Source: an uncultured Burkholderiales bacterium
GTDB taxonomy: Bacteria; Pseudomonadota; Gammaproteobacteria; Burkholderiales; Burkholderiaceae_C
Length of the DNA stretch: 64,000 bases
NCBI GenBank assembly: GCA_945952065.1
Contig: CAMFGY010000006.1
Location: 1 to 64,000, forward strand
Direction of reading: 5' to 3'
Shown here: piece after piece, positions 1 to 8,528 of the stretch
Position numbering within the stretch: position 1 is the stretch's first letter
Layout: every line of letters starts with the position of its first letter
Made by a program: the position numbers and the translations under genes
Notes under the pieces: model-generated
The model's input: only the letters and a program-made list of their open reading frames with translations
What the model was told of the DNA's origin: nothing
Databases searched by the model: none

Positions 1-55
1 GAGCACTGCCTTCACACGGCAGGGGTCGCAGGTTCGAACCCTGCACCGCCCACCA
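1..55 (+). tRNA. tRNA-Val(CAC), 5' end cut off by window
   Basis: The 3' two thirds of a tRNA are present. The anticodon loop TTCACAC lies between CTGCC and GGCAG and gives anticodon CAC (reads GUG, valine). The T arm GCAGG-TTCGAAC-CCTGC and the acceptor strand ACCGCCC followed by A and an encoded CCA are intact. The D arm and 5' acceptor strand lie outside the window. A strong terminator follows directly. Confidence 0.93.
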
Positions 56-60
56 AATCA

Positions 61-92
61 AGCCCTTCAGCTCTCGCTGAAGGGCTTTTTTG
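61..92 (+). terminator. Rho-independent terminator after tRNA-Val
   Basis: AGCCCTTCAG and CTGAAGGGCT form a 10-bp stem with a short loop, followed by a run of six T. It starts five bases after the tRNA CCA end and so should end the tRNA transcript. Confidence 0.9.
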
Positions 93-134
93 TTTGCCCT
101 TGCGGTGCGGTACCAATCCAGCGCATTGCTGGCG

Positions 135-1343
135 TCAAATGTTCCATTCGCCCACACCGCCTTGGTGATCTTCAATGGCCTCAAACATCGCGCTCACCTG
201 CGCCCGCTCATGGGCACTGAGTTCCGGGCGCCAAATTTCAAACAGCAGAATGACGCGAACTTGATCACTCAGGTTCCACGCTTCATGTTCAATGCTGTCG
301 TCAAACACCCAGGCTTTGCCTTCGACGGGTTCTCGGGTGTCGTTGCCGACTCGCAATCCGCATTGCGCTGGCACGATCAAAGGCAGGTGACAGATCAGCC
401 GCGTATTGACCAAGCCGTTGTGAGGGGGGATGCGAGTGCCCGGGCGTAGCAAAGAGAACATCGCCGATGGCGAGCGGTTCTTCATGGTGGTCAGTGGCAG
501 GCCCTCGAGTGCTTTCATGGTGCGTGGGCAGCGCGCTGCATTTTCAGCATGAACCTTGCCATGGCTGATCAAGTGGAATGCGCTCCAGTCGGGGTTGTTC
601 AGCATGGGGCCCGCCACATTTTTGGGGCGGTTGGGCATGTCTTTGACATAGGGCTCAAACTCTGCGCGTTCTGCCATCAAGGCTTGCAGTTCGATGCGGA
701 TTTCATCGAATGCCGCTTCTAGTTCTGAGATCCAAGGAAAGACTTTGTTGTCGTAAAACTGGATCTGTGGAAGCCCCGGGAAATAGTAGATTTTGGGTTG
801 TTGGAGATAAAGGGTCTTGCGCCCGGTGAGCAAGTCCAGCGACTCATTGAAGCGGCTTGAGGTTTCTCCTGCCGCAATGTCTTTGGCGGCCAACTGTTGC
901 CGCAACTGAACTTCAAATTGCTCTTGATAGCGAGCACATTGCACCTGTGCTCTTTGCAACTCGCTGCGCAGACCCGCAGGCAATTGCCCACCGCCAGCTG
1001 CAAAGCGCAAGGCCGCCTGGTAATAGGTGAGGGCGCCTCGGAATTCGCCTTGTTGGTGCAAAAGGTCGCCCTTGAGAATCAGTGCCTGAAGATGACGAGG
1101 CTCAGTGCGAAGGACTTCTTCAAGCGCCTGGTCGGCTCGCGCCCAGTGAGCCAATTGCATGCACGTCATGGCCAGGCCAATCCAGCTGGCGCGGTCTTCT
1201 GGATGGGTTTGAAGCAGGCTTTCAAAACTCTGCAGTGCGTCCGCCAGTTGTCCACTTTGCAAGGCCGCATAGCTGCGTTGAACCTGTTGCGCCAGGCTTG
1301 TGGGCGTGGAGTTTTTGCTTGGGGAGGGCATGGAGGAGGGCAT
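135..1343 (-). CDS. TPR-repeat aspartyl/asparaginyl beta-hydroxylase-like protein
   Basis: The N-terminal ~150 residues read as tetratricopeptide repeats (SYAALQSGQLADALQSFE, then WARADQALEEVL and FRGALTYYQAAL). The C-terminal ~200 residues match the aspartyl/asparaginyl beta-hydroxylase fold (2-oxoglutarate and iron dependent): FPWISELE near the domain start, the first iron-ligand region IPPHNGLVNTRL (His about 308), the second at DDSIEHEAWN (His about 353), and the 2-oxoglutarate-binding arginine in VRVILLFEIW. The family hydroxylates Asp/Asn side chains or related targets; the substrate here is unknown. An in-frame TTG lies 18 bases upstream; I chose the ATG at 1343, though neither has a clear ribosome site. 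The gene stands alone, divergent from the following hydrolase. Confidence 0.82.
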   Translation of the reverse strand: MPSSMPSPSKNSTPTSLAQQVQRSYAALQSGQLADALQSFESLLQTHPEDRASWIGLAMTCMQLAHWARADQALEEVLRTEPRHLQALILKGDLLHQQGEFRGALTYYQAALRFAAGGGQLPAGLRSELQRAQVQCARYQEQFEVQLRQQLAAKDIAAGETSSRFNESLDLLTGRKTLYLQQPKIYYFPGLPQIQFYDNKVFPWISELEAAFDEIRIELQALMAERAEFEPYVKDMPNRPKNVAGPMLNNPDWSAFHLISHGKVHAENAARCPRTMKALEGLPLTTMKNRSPSAMFSLLRPGTRIPPHNGLVNTRLICHLPLIVPAQCGLRVGNDTREPVEGKAWVFDDSIEHEAWNLSDQVRVILLFEIWRPELSAHERAQVSAMFEAIEDHQGGVGEWNI

Positions 1344-1570
1344 GCGGTCAGTTGAAAACAAGGGTTTGCGCCTACTGCAGAGAGTCGAGGTCGGGTGCGG
1401 CGGATAGTATGCCGGGATTGTGAGCCGCGTTTCAGAGGTGGCCGGTGCGGCGAGCGGTTATTCTCTCGGCGATCGCGCGAGTTCTTTCTTTGGCAATCGC
1501 ACAAGACGAACTCGCGTGGGACCGCAAGCCACTGGCAAGGCAATCTGGGTTCAGGAGTAAAGGAAAGCGT

Positions 1571-2440
1571 ATGGTCCGCCACAGCCCCGACTGGTTCGAT
1601 GCTCAATACAACAACCGACTTCGGGTGAGCAATAGCGAGGTCTTGTTGGATCGGTGGGTGCGGGCTTCGCAGTTGGTGCGCGAGAAGATGTTTTGCAAGC
1701 TCAATCTGGCCTATGGTGAAGGGCCGATGGAGCGGCTGGATTTGTTCCCCACCGATGTGCCGAAGGCGCCAGTCTTGGTGGTGATCCATGGGGGCTATTG
1801 GCGAGCATTGGACAAGTCGGATTACTCCTTCTTGGCGAGTTCGTTCAGCGACGAAGGGGCGATGGTGATCGTGCCCAATTACTCTCTTTGTCCGGAAGCT
1901 GGCATTGATCGCATGGCGCTGCAATTGGTGCAAGCCTTGGCCTGGGTGTGGCGTCATGCGGCCGCTCATGGTGGGGACCCGAATCGCATCGTCTTGGCCG
2001 GGCACTCGGCTGGCGGGCATTTGGCCACCATGCTCAGCTGCTGTGATTGGAAGTCTGTGGCGCCGGACTTGCCGCACCACTTGGTCAAAGGTGTTTTATC
2101 AGTCTCCGGTGTTCATGATTTGGCGCCAATCCGGCAAGCGCCTTTTTTGCAGCAGGACTTGAATTTGGATGCCGAGGCGGTGAAGCGCCTAAGCCCTGTG
2201 CACTTTCCGGCACCCGAGGCTCCGGTCTATGCCGTGGTGGGTGGCGACGAGAGTGAGGAGTTCAAGCGTCAGACGCAGCTGCTCAGGCAGGCCTGGGGGG
2301 CACGCGCGGTGCCTGTCTGCGAAGAGATCCCGGGCTTCAATCACTTCGATGTTTTGCATGACTTGGCGGACCCGGAAGGGCGGACGCATCGTTTGGCACG
2401 CAAGCTGTTGGAGTTGCGCTGGTACAGCGCCTTGCTTTGA
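1571..2440 (+). CDS. Alpha/beta hydrolase, kynurenine formamidase-like
   Basis: The protein (289 aa) shows the esterase/lipase oxyanion motif HGGYWR, the nucleophile elbow GHSAGGH (Ser), an acid in GGDESEEF and a late histidine in GFNHFDVL, making a complete Ser-Asp-His triad. HGGYWR with an N-terminal DWFDAQYNNR resembles the arylformamidase/kynurenine formamidase branch of the family. No tryptophan-degradation genes (kynU, kynA) are nearby, so the substrate is not established. The frame is open upstream to a GTG at 1445, but the ATG at 1571 has GGAG/AGGAAAG just before it and starts at the conserved N terminus. Confidence 0.8.
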   Translation: MVRHSPDWFDAQYNNRLRVSNSEVLLDRWVRASQLVREKMFCKLNLAYGEGPMERLDLFPTDVPKAPVLVVIHGGYWRALDKSDYSFLASSFSDEGAMVIVPNYSLCPEAGIDRMALQLVQALAWVWRHAAAHGGDPNRIVLAGHSAGGHLATMLSCCDWKSVAPDLPHHLVKGVLSVSGVHDLAPIRQAPFLQQDLNLDAEAVKRLSPVHFPAPEAPVYAVVGGDESEEFKRQTQLLRQAWGARAVPVCEEIPGFNHFDVLHDLADPEGRTHRLARKLLELRWYSALL

Positions 2441-2549
2441 GCGGGTTTTTCCGGGTGAAGACCGGCACTTGATCGCGCTGTGACTCGGGCCAGAGAATCC
2501 CTGCATGTCAAACCCGCGGCGGCAGTTTGCCGCCGGTCTGAGCCCTTCT

Positions 2550-3044
2550 ATGAAAATTTCATCACTCGGTTTTGTCAGCGCTTGTTTGGGCTTGGCTTTG
2601 TCTTGGCCCCAGGCTCAGGCGCAAGTGGCGGTGCAGGCCAATGCCGATCATGCGCAGATGCTTGCGGCAGCAGACCCGCTTGCGGCAGCCAACAAACGGT
2701 TGGTCTACGACTTCTGGCGCGAAGTCTTTGAGGCTGGGCATCTGGACTTGGCCGACAAGTATTTGGCCGAAGGCTATATCCAGCACAACCCCAGCGTGCC
2801 CACCGGGCGCGAGGGCTTTGTCAAATTCTTTGCGCAATTCAGCAAACCCAAGCCGATCGAAGTGCGGGTGAAAGCGCCCTTGGTGGCTGTGGTCGCTGAA
2901 GGTGACAAGGTGGTGTTGGCCTTTGTGCAAACCCTGCCCGAGCCCAAGGACGCCGGCAAGAGCTACACCAGCACGTGGTTTGACATGTTCCGCGTTGAGG
3001 GCGGCAAGATCGTTGAGCATTGGGACCCCGCCACCAAGCGCTGA
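2550..3044 (+). CDS. Exported SnoaL/NTF2-like protein
   Basis: From the ATG at 2550 the protein begins with a Sec signal peptide (MKISSLGFVSACLGLALS, cleavage near AQAQ-VAV) and continues with a small alpha+beta domain: LVYDFWREVFEAGHLDLADKY, YIQHNPSVPTGREGF and a C-terminal FRVEGGKIVEHWD. These are typical of SnoaL-like polyketide-cyclase family members (NTF2 fold). Function is not known. The upstream in-frame ATG at 2505 would put 15 polar residues before the signal peptide, so the later start is preferred. Confidence 0.75.
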   Translation: MKISSLGFVSACLGLALSWPQAQAQVAVQANADHAQMLAAADPLAAANKRLVYDFWREVFEAGHLDLADKYLAEGYIQHNPSVPTGREGFVKFFAQFSKPKPIEVRVKAPLVAVVAEGDKVVLAFVQTLPEPKDAGKSYTSTWFDMFRVEGGKIVEHWDPATKR

Positions 3045-3069
3045 GGGCGCGCCAGGTTGGCGGGGCAAT

Positions 3070-3690
3070 TCAGACTGCCAAGTAACGGCCGGGCCTATGG
3101 TTCACCGCCAGCGCGGCGTTGATGGCCAGCATGCCCAGCAAGGACATGCCCACTTTCTCAGCGGGCACAAAGGCCAGGGCGCTGAGCAGAATCACGCCGT
3201 CCAGGGCAGCCTGCACATAGCCGGCTCGCCAGCCGCGCTTTTCTTGCAAGAGCATCACCAGCACATTGAGCCCACCCAATGAGGCGCGATGCCGGAACAA
3301 AATCAGCATGCCGGCGCCAATCAAGAGGCCGCCGGCGATGGCGGCAAACCAAATGTTGAGCTGCGCGAATTGCAGCCATCGCGGCAAGACCTCGGCCAGG
3401 GCGGCCATCAGGCTGACCGCGCAGATGGTCTTCAAGGTGAAGGGCAGCCCCATGCGCCGGTAGGCCAGCCAGTAAAAGGGCAGGTTGATGGCAAAGAACA
3501 AGGCGCCAAAGGGCAAGCCCGAGGCGTAATGAACCAGAAAAGCGATGCCGACGGTGCCGCCGGTCAACAGGCCTGCTTGCTTGAACAGCGCAACGCCCAG
3601 GGCCACAAACAAGGTGCCGGTGAGCACGGCCTGCGCATCTTCCAGCCAGGAGTGCCGAAAGGTGCGTGTGGCGGTTTTGCGAATGCTCAT
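3070..3690 (-). CDS. YitT family membrane protein
   Basis: A 206-aa protein with about five hydrophobic segments (LTGTLFVALGVALF, GGTVGIAFLVHYASG, LFFAINLPFYWLAY, IWFAAIAGGLLIGAGMLILF, GVILLSALAFV). The N-terminal GGTVGIAFLVHY and central GGLNVLVMLLQEK fit the YitT/DUF161 family, inner-membrane proteins of unknown function. The start ATG at 3690 overlaps the stop of the DUF2788 gene as ATGA, so the two are probably translationally coupled. Confidence 0.8.
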   Translation of the reverse strand: MSIRKTATRTFRHSWLEDAQAVLTGTLFVALGVALFKQAGLLTGGTVGIAFLVHYASGLPFGALFFAINLPFYWLAYRRMGLPFTLKTICAVSLMAALAEVLPRWLQFAQLNIWFAAIAGGLLIGAGMLILFRHRASLGGLNVLVMLLQEKRGWRAGYVQAALDGVILLSALAFVPAEKVGMSLLGMLAINAALAVNHRPGRYLAV

Positions 3691-3905
3691 GAGCCCAGGC
3701 CCGCCATGAACCACTTGATCACGCCTTTGGCCAAAAAGCCCACCAGACCGAAGCCCAGACCCAGCAGCAAGATGAAAGTGCCGAAGCGGCCTGCCTTGGA
3801 TTCGCGCGCCAGCTGCAAGATGATGAACACCATGTACAGCATGAAGGCGCCGACGCCCCAAGTCAGCCCCATCTGGGCGATTTCTTGTTCGCTGTATCCA
3901 AACAT
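3687..3905 (-). CDS. DUF2788 family small membrane protein
   Basis: A 72-aa protein with an N-terminal MFGYSEQEIAQMGL, two hydrophobic helices (GVGAFMLYMVFIILQLA and FILLLGLGFGLVGFLAK) and a basic linker RESKAGRFG. This matches the small DUF2788 family of Proteobacteria, whose role is unknown. AGCAGG precedes the ATG. It is upstream of and overlaps the YitT gene. Confidence 0.72.
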   Translation of the reverse strand: MFGYSEQEIAQMGLTWGVGAFMLYMVFIILQLARESKAGRFGTFILLLGLGFGLVGFLAKGVIKWFMAGLGS

Positions 3906-3940
3906 CCTGCTACTTCTCGTGGTTTTTATGGGCGTTTGAT

Positions 3941-4723
3941 TCAGTCTCGGGTGGAGACCAGGTCACGATAGGCGTGCCAGCTGGCGTGCCCCAGCCAGGG
4001 CATCACAACGACGAAGCCCAGCATCAAAGAGGCCATGCCCGCCAGGGTCAGCAGCATGATCAAGGCCGCCCATAGCGCTACGGGCGCGGGGTACTCCATC
4101 ACGACGCGCCAACTGGTGAACACGGCGCCCAATACCCCAATTTGCCGATCCAGCAGCAGCGGCACAGCAATCATGGTGGAGGCAAACATCGGCGCCGCCA
4201 GCAGCGCGCCCAGGGCCAGCCAGGCCTCGAACAAATGCGATTCTTCGTTCAGCACCACATGGCGCAAAAAGTCCATCGGCTCATGGATGGGGGTGCTGGT
4301 GAAGCCGGTCACCAAAGAGGCTGAGGTCATGACCCAACCGGTGCCCGCAAACGCCAGCAGCACGCCGAACACGACCAAACGCCCATCGCGGGGGCGCCAG
4401 GCGCGCAGCACCGTCGAGAAATTGGGTTTCAGGCCGCGCTCCAAGTCGCGGCTGATGACATACAGGCCGGTGGCCAAAATCGGAGCCACCAGCAAGAAGC
4501 CACTGAAGGCGCCCGCCAGCAGCCAAAAGCGATGCCGGGCGAGCATGAAGATCACGGCGCCGATCAAAGCCAAGATCAGGCCATGCGCCAACGATGGCCC
4601 AGGGCAGCGCAGCAGATCGCTCCAGCCACGGGCCAGCCAACCCAAGGGGCGCAGCAATGGGATCGGCTTCACGCCAAACTGGCGCGATTGCTGAAGGGCC
4701 TTCTCGGTCTGTAGAAATTGCAT
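3941..4723 (-). CDS. DUF2189 domain integral membrane protein
   Basis: The 260-aa protein has a short soluble N terminus and about six transmembrane helices (LILALIGAVIFMLA, FWLLAGAFSGFLLVAPILATGLYVISRDLE, VVFGVLLAFAGTGWVM, ALGALLAAPMFASTMIAVPLLLD, WAALIMLLTLAGMASLMLGFVVVMPWLGHASWHAYRDLV). The GLYVISRDLERG and HASWHAYRDLV segments are typical of DUF2189 proteins. Function is unknown. The gene lies 35 bases upstream of the DUF2788 gene on the same strand and may share its transcript. Confidence 0.78.
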   Translation of the reverse strand: MQFLQTEKALQQSRQFGVKPIPLLRPLGWLARGWSDLLRCPGPSLAHGLILALIGAVIFMLARHRFWLLAGAFSGFLLVAPILATGLYVISRDLERGLKPNFSTVLRAWRPRDGRLVVFGVLLAFAGTGWVMTSASLVTGFTSTPIHEPMDFLRHVVLNEESHLFEAWLALGALLAAPMFASTMIAVPLLLDRQIGVLGAVFTSWRVVMEYPAPVALWAALIMLLTLAGMASLMLGFVVVMPWLGHASWHAYRDLVSTRD

Positions 4724-4805
4724 GGGGATTCGAGTCTCAACACAGATGCTCTCATGCTCGCATGAGCCGGGCCTTGATGGGCATCAAGACAAACACCTGT
4801 TTGCC

Positions 4806-5903
4806 TCAGTCTTGCCCTGATGCGGGCGACGCGCTTGCGTCAAGGACGCTGAGCATTTGACGCGCGCAGGTCAGCAAGGCCGATTCACCCGCATGGTCGA
4901 GCTGCAGGCGCTGGGCCTGGGCCAGTTGCGGGTAATGGTTGGCCAAGGAGCGCTCATAGCCGGGGTCGTAATGCTCCAGCATCAGTTCACGAAACGCGCT
5001 GGCCCAATCGCCACTGCGGGCTTGCGTTTGCCAGCGTTTGACACGCTCATGCCCTCGCACCGGAATCAAGGCCTCAAGCCTCGCACAGAATTGCTCGGGC
5101 TGGGCCATGAAGTGCGCATAGTCTTGCAGCAGCAACTGCACGCGCGCCTCGTCGTCCATCTGCAGCCAATAGAGGTGCCGGCTGTTGCGCAAGGCTTCGT
5201 ACAGGGCCGCCGGCATGCGCAGCTGGCCGATCTTGCGGCTCTCGCTTTCCACAAACACCGGGCGGCTTGGGTCAAAGCTGAGAAAGCGTTGCCAGAGCAA
5301 GCTGTCAAAGCGCTTCTGGCTCGGCTGGGCTTGCTGTGGCAAGGCGCCCAGCACCGAGCCGCGATGCAGGGCCATGCCTTCCAGATCCAACACTTGCGCG
5401 CCCAGGCGCTCCAGCGCGTGCAAGAGCCGCGTCTTGCCGCTGCCGGTGCGGCCGCACAAGACATGGAATTGCAGGGCTTGGGGTTGGGTCTCCAGGGTCT
5501 CGCGCACCTGCGCCCGGTAGGCTTTGTAGCCGCCTTGCAGCTGGCGCGCTTTGAAGCCGATTTGCCCGAGGAACCAAGTCATGGCGCCGGAACGCTGGCC
5601 GCCGCGCCAGCAGTACACCAGGGGCCGCCAGCCGCGCGCCAAGGGCGGGGCGAATTCGTCCAGATGGCGAGCGATATTGCGCGCCACCAGGGCGGCGCCA
5701 ATCTTGCGCGCCTCGAAGGGGGAGGTCTTGTAGAGCAGGCCGACACGGTGGCGCTCTTCGTTGTCCAGCACCGGCCAGTTGAGCGCTCCGGGCATATGGT
5801 CTTCGGCGAACTCGGCTGGCGAGCGCACATCGATGATGGCGTCGAAGTCGCTCAGCTGCGCCAGCGCTTGCTCCACATCAATCAGGATGGAGGGCGGCTT
5901 CAT
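4806..5903 (-). CDS. mnmH: tRNA 2-selenouridine synthase
   Basis: MnmH/SelU exchanges sulfur for selenium on the wobble 2-thiouridine of some tRNAs. The protein (365 aa) has an N-terminal rhodanese domain (IDVRSPAEFAEDHMPGA) with the catalytic Cys98 in VYCWRGGQRS, and a C-terminal P-loop domain with GRTGSGKT at about 151-158. Both parts and the spacing are standard for the family. Its ATG overlaps the glnD stop as ATGA, so it is probably translated from the map-glnD message. No selD is visible here; the selenophosphate source must lie elsewhere. Confidence 0.93.
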   Translation of the reverse strand: MKPPSILIDVEQALAQLSDFDAIIDVRSPAEFAEDHMPGALNWPVLDNEERHRVGLLYKTSPFEARKIGAALVARNIARHLDEFAPPLARGWRPLVYCWRGGQRSGAMTWFLGQIGFKARQLQGGYKAYRAQVRETLETQPQALQFHVLCGRTGSGKTRLLHALERLGAQVLDLEGMALHRGSVLGALPQQAQPSQKRFDSLLWQRFLSFDPSRPVFVESESRKIGQLRMPAALYEALRNSRHLYWLQMDDEARVQLLLQDYAHFMAQPEQFCARLEALIPVRGHERVKRWQTQARSGDWASAFRELMLEHYDPGYERSLANHYPQLAQAQRLQLDHAGESALLTCARQMLSVLDASASPASGQD

Positions 5904-8524
5904 AGCGGTAAGGAGACCGCGTCCAGCAATTCGCTCTCAATTTGCAACTGCGCCTTGTTTTGCTGCAGCGCGGCGCCATCGACCAAGAAGGTGTCTTCCA
6001 CCCGCTCGCCCAAGGTGGAGATTTTGGCGAGTTGCAAATTGATGCCGTGGCGTGCCAACACCCGGGCAATTGCATAGAGCAGACCGGCGCGGTCGCTGGT
6101 GCTGATGGATAAGAGCCAATGTTGCGCGCGTTCGTCGGGCCGCAGTGCAATGCGCGGGGTGTAGGGGAAGGATTTGACGCGACGCGAGAGGCGGCCTCGT
6201 CGCGGTTCGGGCAAGGGGCCTTCCGTCATCAGGGCCTGGGTCAGCTTGGCCTCAACCAGCGAGACCAAGTCGCGGTGATGCAAATCGACATCGGGGCTCA
6301 GCACCTGGAAGGTGTCGAGGGCAAAGCCGTGGCGGGTGGTGTGCACCTTGGCATCCAAAATATTGAAGCCCGCGCTGTCAAAGTAGCCGCAGATGCGCGC
6401 AAACAGGTCTTGCGCATCAGGCGAGTACACCAGCACTTGCAAGCCCTCGCCGATGGGGGAAGGACGTGCACGCACGATGGGCTTGTCGGTCTGCACATGC
6501 CGCCACAGTGATCGCGCATGCCAAGCCAAATCGCTGGCTTCGTGGCGGGCAAAGTAGCTCAGCTCCAGGGTCTCCCAGAGTTCGGCCTCGGTGCCGGGCA
6601 GCATGGAATGCAAGGCCAGCGCTTGTCGGGCCTCTTGTTTGCGTGCCTCGATATCGGCCGTCAGATTGGGTTGCGCGCCGCCCAAGGCGCGCAGGCTGAT
6701 GCGGTAAAGGTCCTCCAGCAGCTTGCTCTTCCAGGCATTCCAGACCTTGGGACTGGTGCCGCGGATATCGGCCACCGTCAGCAGATACAGCGCGGTGAGA
6801 TGGCGCGCGTCGCCCATTTTTTGGGTGAAGCGCTGGATCACATCGGGGTCGGAGAGGTCTTCTTTTTGCGCGACTCGAGACAGCGTCAAGTGGTGCTGCA
6901 CTAGGAAGACGGCCAGTTCGGTGTCTTCTTTGCTCAAGCCGTGATCGCGGCAAAAGCGGCGCGCCTCCACGGCGCCCAAGTCGGAGTGATCGCCACCCCG
7001 GCCCTTGGCCACATCATGGAAGAGCGCTGCGATATAGAGCAGCTCCGGCTTGTCCCACTGAGCCGCCAGCTGCGAGCAAAACGGGTATTCGTGCGCGTGT
7101 TCAGGGATGAAGAAGCGCCGCACATTGCGCAGCACCATCAAGATGTGCTGATCGACCGTGTACACATGGAACAGATCGTGCTGCATCTGCCCCACGATGC
7201 CTCGGAACACCCACAAATAGCGCCCCAGCACCGAGGTTTGGTTCATCAAGCGCATCGCATGCGTTTGCCCTTCGGGCTGACGCAGGATCTGCATGAAGGT
7301 GGCGCGGTTGGCGGGGTCGCGCCGGAAGGCGCTGTTCATCAACTCGCGGGCGTTGTAAAGCGCGCGCAGGGTGCGAGCCGACAATCCTTTGATGCCGGGC
7401 GTTTGCTGATAGACCAAAAAGGTGCGCAGGATGGCGTGAGGCTCGCGTTGATACAGGTCATCGCTGGCAACTTCCAGCATGCCGGCACGGTCCAGAAAGT
7501 GGGGATCGATCCGCCGCATCAACTGTTGCTGTGATCCATTGACCTGCTCTTCCAGGTTCAACAACAAGATCTGGTGCAACTGGGTCACCGCCTTGGCGGC
7601 CCAGTAATAGCGCCGCATCAAGACCTCGGAGGCGCGCTGCCCCTGGCTGGCCTGGTAACCAAAGCTCTCAGCGACCGCGTTTTGCAAGTCAAACACCAGG
7701 CGGTCTTCGCGCCGACCGGCCACGCTGTGCAGGCGCGCGCGGATCAGCTTCAGCAAGCCTTCGTTGCGCTGCAGTTGACGGCTTTCAAACGCCGTGATCA
7801 GGCCGCGGTCCGCCAACGCCTTCCAGGTCTTGCCCAGCCCGGCGGCACGGGCAATCCAGATCAAGACTTGCAGATCCCGCAGTCCGCCCGGGCTTTCTTT
7901 GCAATTGGGCTCCAGCGAGTAAGGCGTGTCGTCGTACTTGGTATGACGTTGCTGCGCCTCCAGCGTCTTGGCGCGCAAGAAGGCGCTGGCGTCCATGGCG
8001 CCCATCAGCGCCTGCTCCATCAGCTTGAACTGGGCGCGCTTGCCCGCCAGCAGCCGCGCTTCCAGCAGGGCGGTTTGAACGGTGACGTCGGCGGCTGCTT
8101 CTTGCACACACTCGCCCAGGGTGCGCACCGATGAACCGATCTCCAGGCCGATGTCCCAGCAGGAGGTGATGAAGGCTTCGATGGCGGTCTTGACCGGACA
8201 CTGGGTGTGCGCTTCCACGCCATCGGGCAGCAAGACCAGCACGTCCACATCAGAGTGAGGGAACAATTCGGCCCGCCCGTAGCCCCCTACCGCGACCAAA
8301 CACGCGCCCTCGGGCATCTGGGCACGAGCCCACAGTTGCTGCAGCGTCTGATCGACATGGCGGGCCAATTGACGCAGCAAGCGTGCTGCTGCTAACTGCG
8401 TGGGTGGGCCCTCGCGAAAGGCCGTGATCAAGGCCAACTTGCCGGCTTTGAAATCCCGCCTCAGGTCCGCAAGGCTGGCCAAGTCGGCAGGAGGAGCGGA
8501 GTTCGGCAAGGCCAAGCTGCCCAT
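5900..8524 (-). CDS. glnD: [Protein-PII] uridylyltransferase/uridylyl-removing enzyme
   Basis: GlnD senses glutamine and adds or removes UMP on PII proteins, controlling nitrogen assimilation. The 874-aa protein has the nucleotidyltransferase signature GGYGRAELFPHSDVD (about 80-94, with metal-binding DVD), an HD phosphohydrolase domain (ALFHDVAKGRGGDHSD, middle) and two C-terminal ACT domains (VYSPDAQDLFARICGYFDSA and ISTSDRAGLLYAIARVLARH). This is the full domain set and usual length. It starts four bases after the map stop and its own stop overlaps mnmH. Confidence 0.97.
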   Translation of the reverse strand: MGSLALPNSAPPADLASLADLRRDFKAGKLALITAFREGPPTQLAAARLLRQLARHVDQTLQQLWARAQMPEGACLVAVGGYGRAELFPHSDVDVLVLLPDGVEAHTQCPVKTAIEAFITSCWDIGLEIGSSVRTLGECVQEAAADVTVQTALLEARLLAGKRAQFKLMEQALMGAMDASAFLRAKTLEAQQRHTKYDDTPYSLEPNCKESPGGLRDLQVLIWIARAAGLGKTWKALADRGLITAFESRQLQRNEGLLKLIRARLHSVAGRREDRLVFDLQNAVAESFGYQASQGQRASEVLMRRYYWAAKAVTQLHQILLLNLEEQVNGSQQQLMRRIDPHFLDRAGMLEVASDDLYQREPHAILRTFLVYQQTPGIKGLSARTLRALYNARELMNSAFRRDPANRATFMQILRQPEGQTHAMRLMNQTSVLGRYLWVFRGIVGQMQHDLFHVYTVDQHILMVLRNVRRFFIPEHAHEYPFCSQLAAQWDKPELLYIAALFHDVAKGRGGDHSDLGAVEARRFCRDHGLSKEDTELAVFLVQHHLTLSRVAQKEDLSDPDVIQRFTQKMGDARHLTALYLLTVADIRGTSPKVWNAWKSKLLEDLYRISLRALGGAQPNLTADIEARKQEARQALALHSMLPGTEAELWETLELSYFARHEASDLAWHARSLWRHVQTDKPIVRARPSPIGEGLQVLVYSPDAQDLFARICGYFDSAGFNILDAKVHTTRHGFALDTFQVLSPDVDLHHRDLVSLVEAKLTQALMTEGPLPEPRRGRLSRRVKSFPYTPRIALRPDERAQHWLLSISTSDRAGLLYAIARVLARHGINLQLAKISTLGERVEDTFLVDGAALQQNKAQLQIESELLDAVSLPL

Positions 8525-8528
8525 GAAA

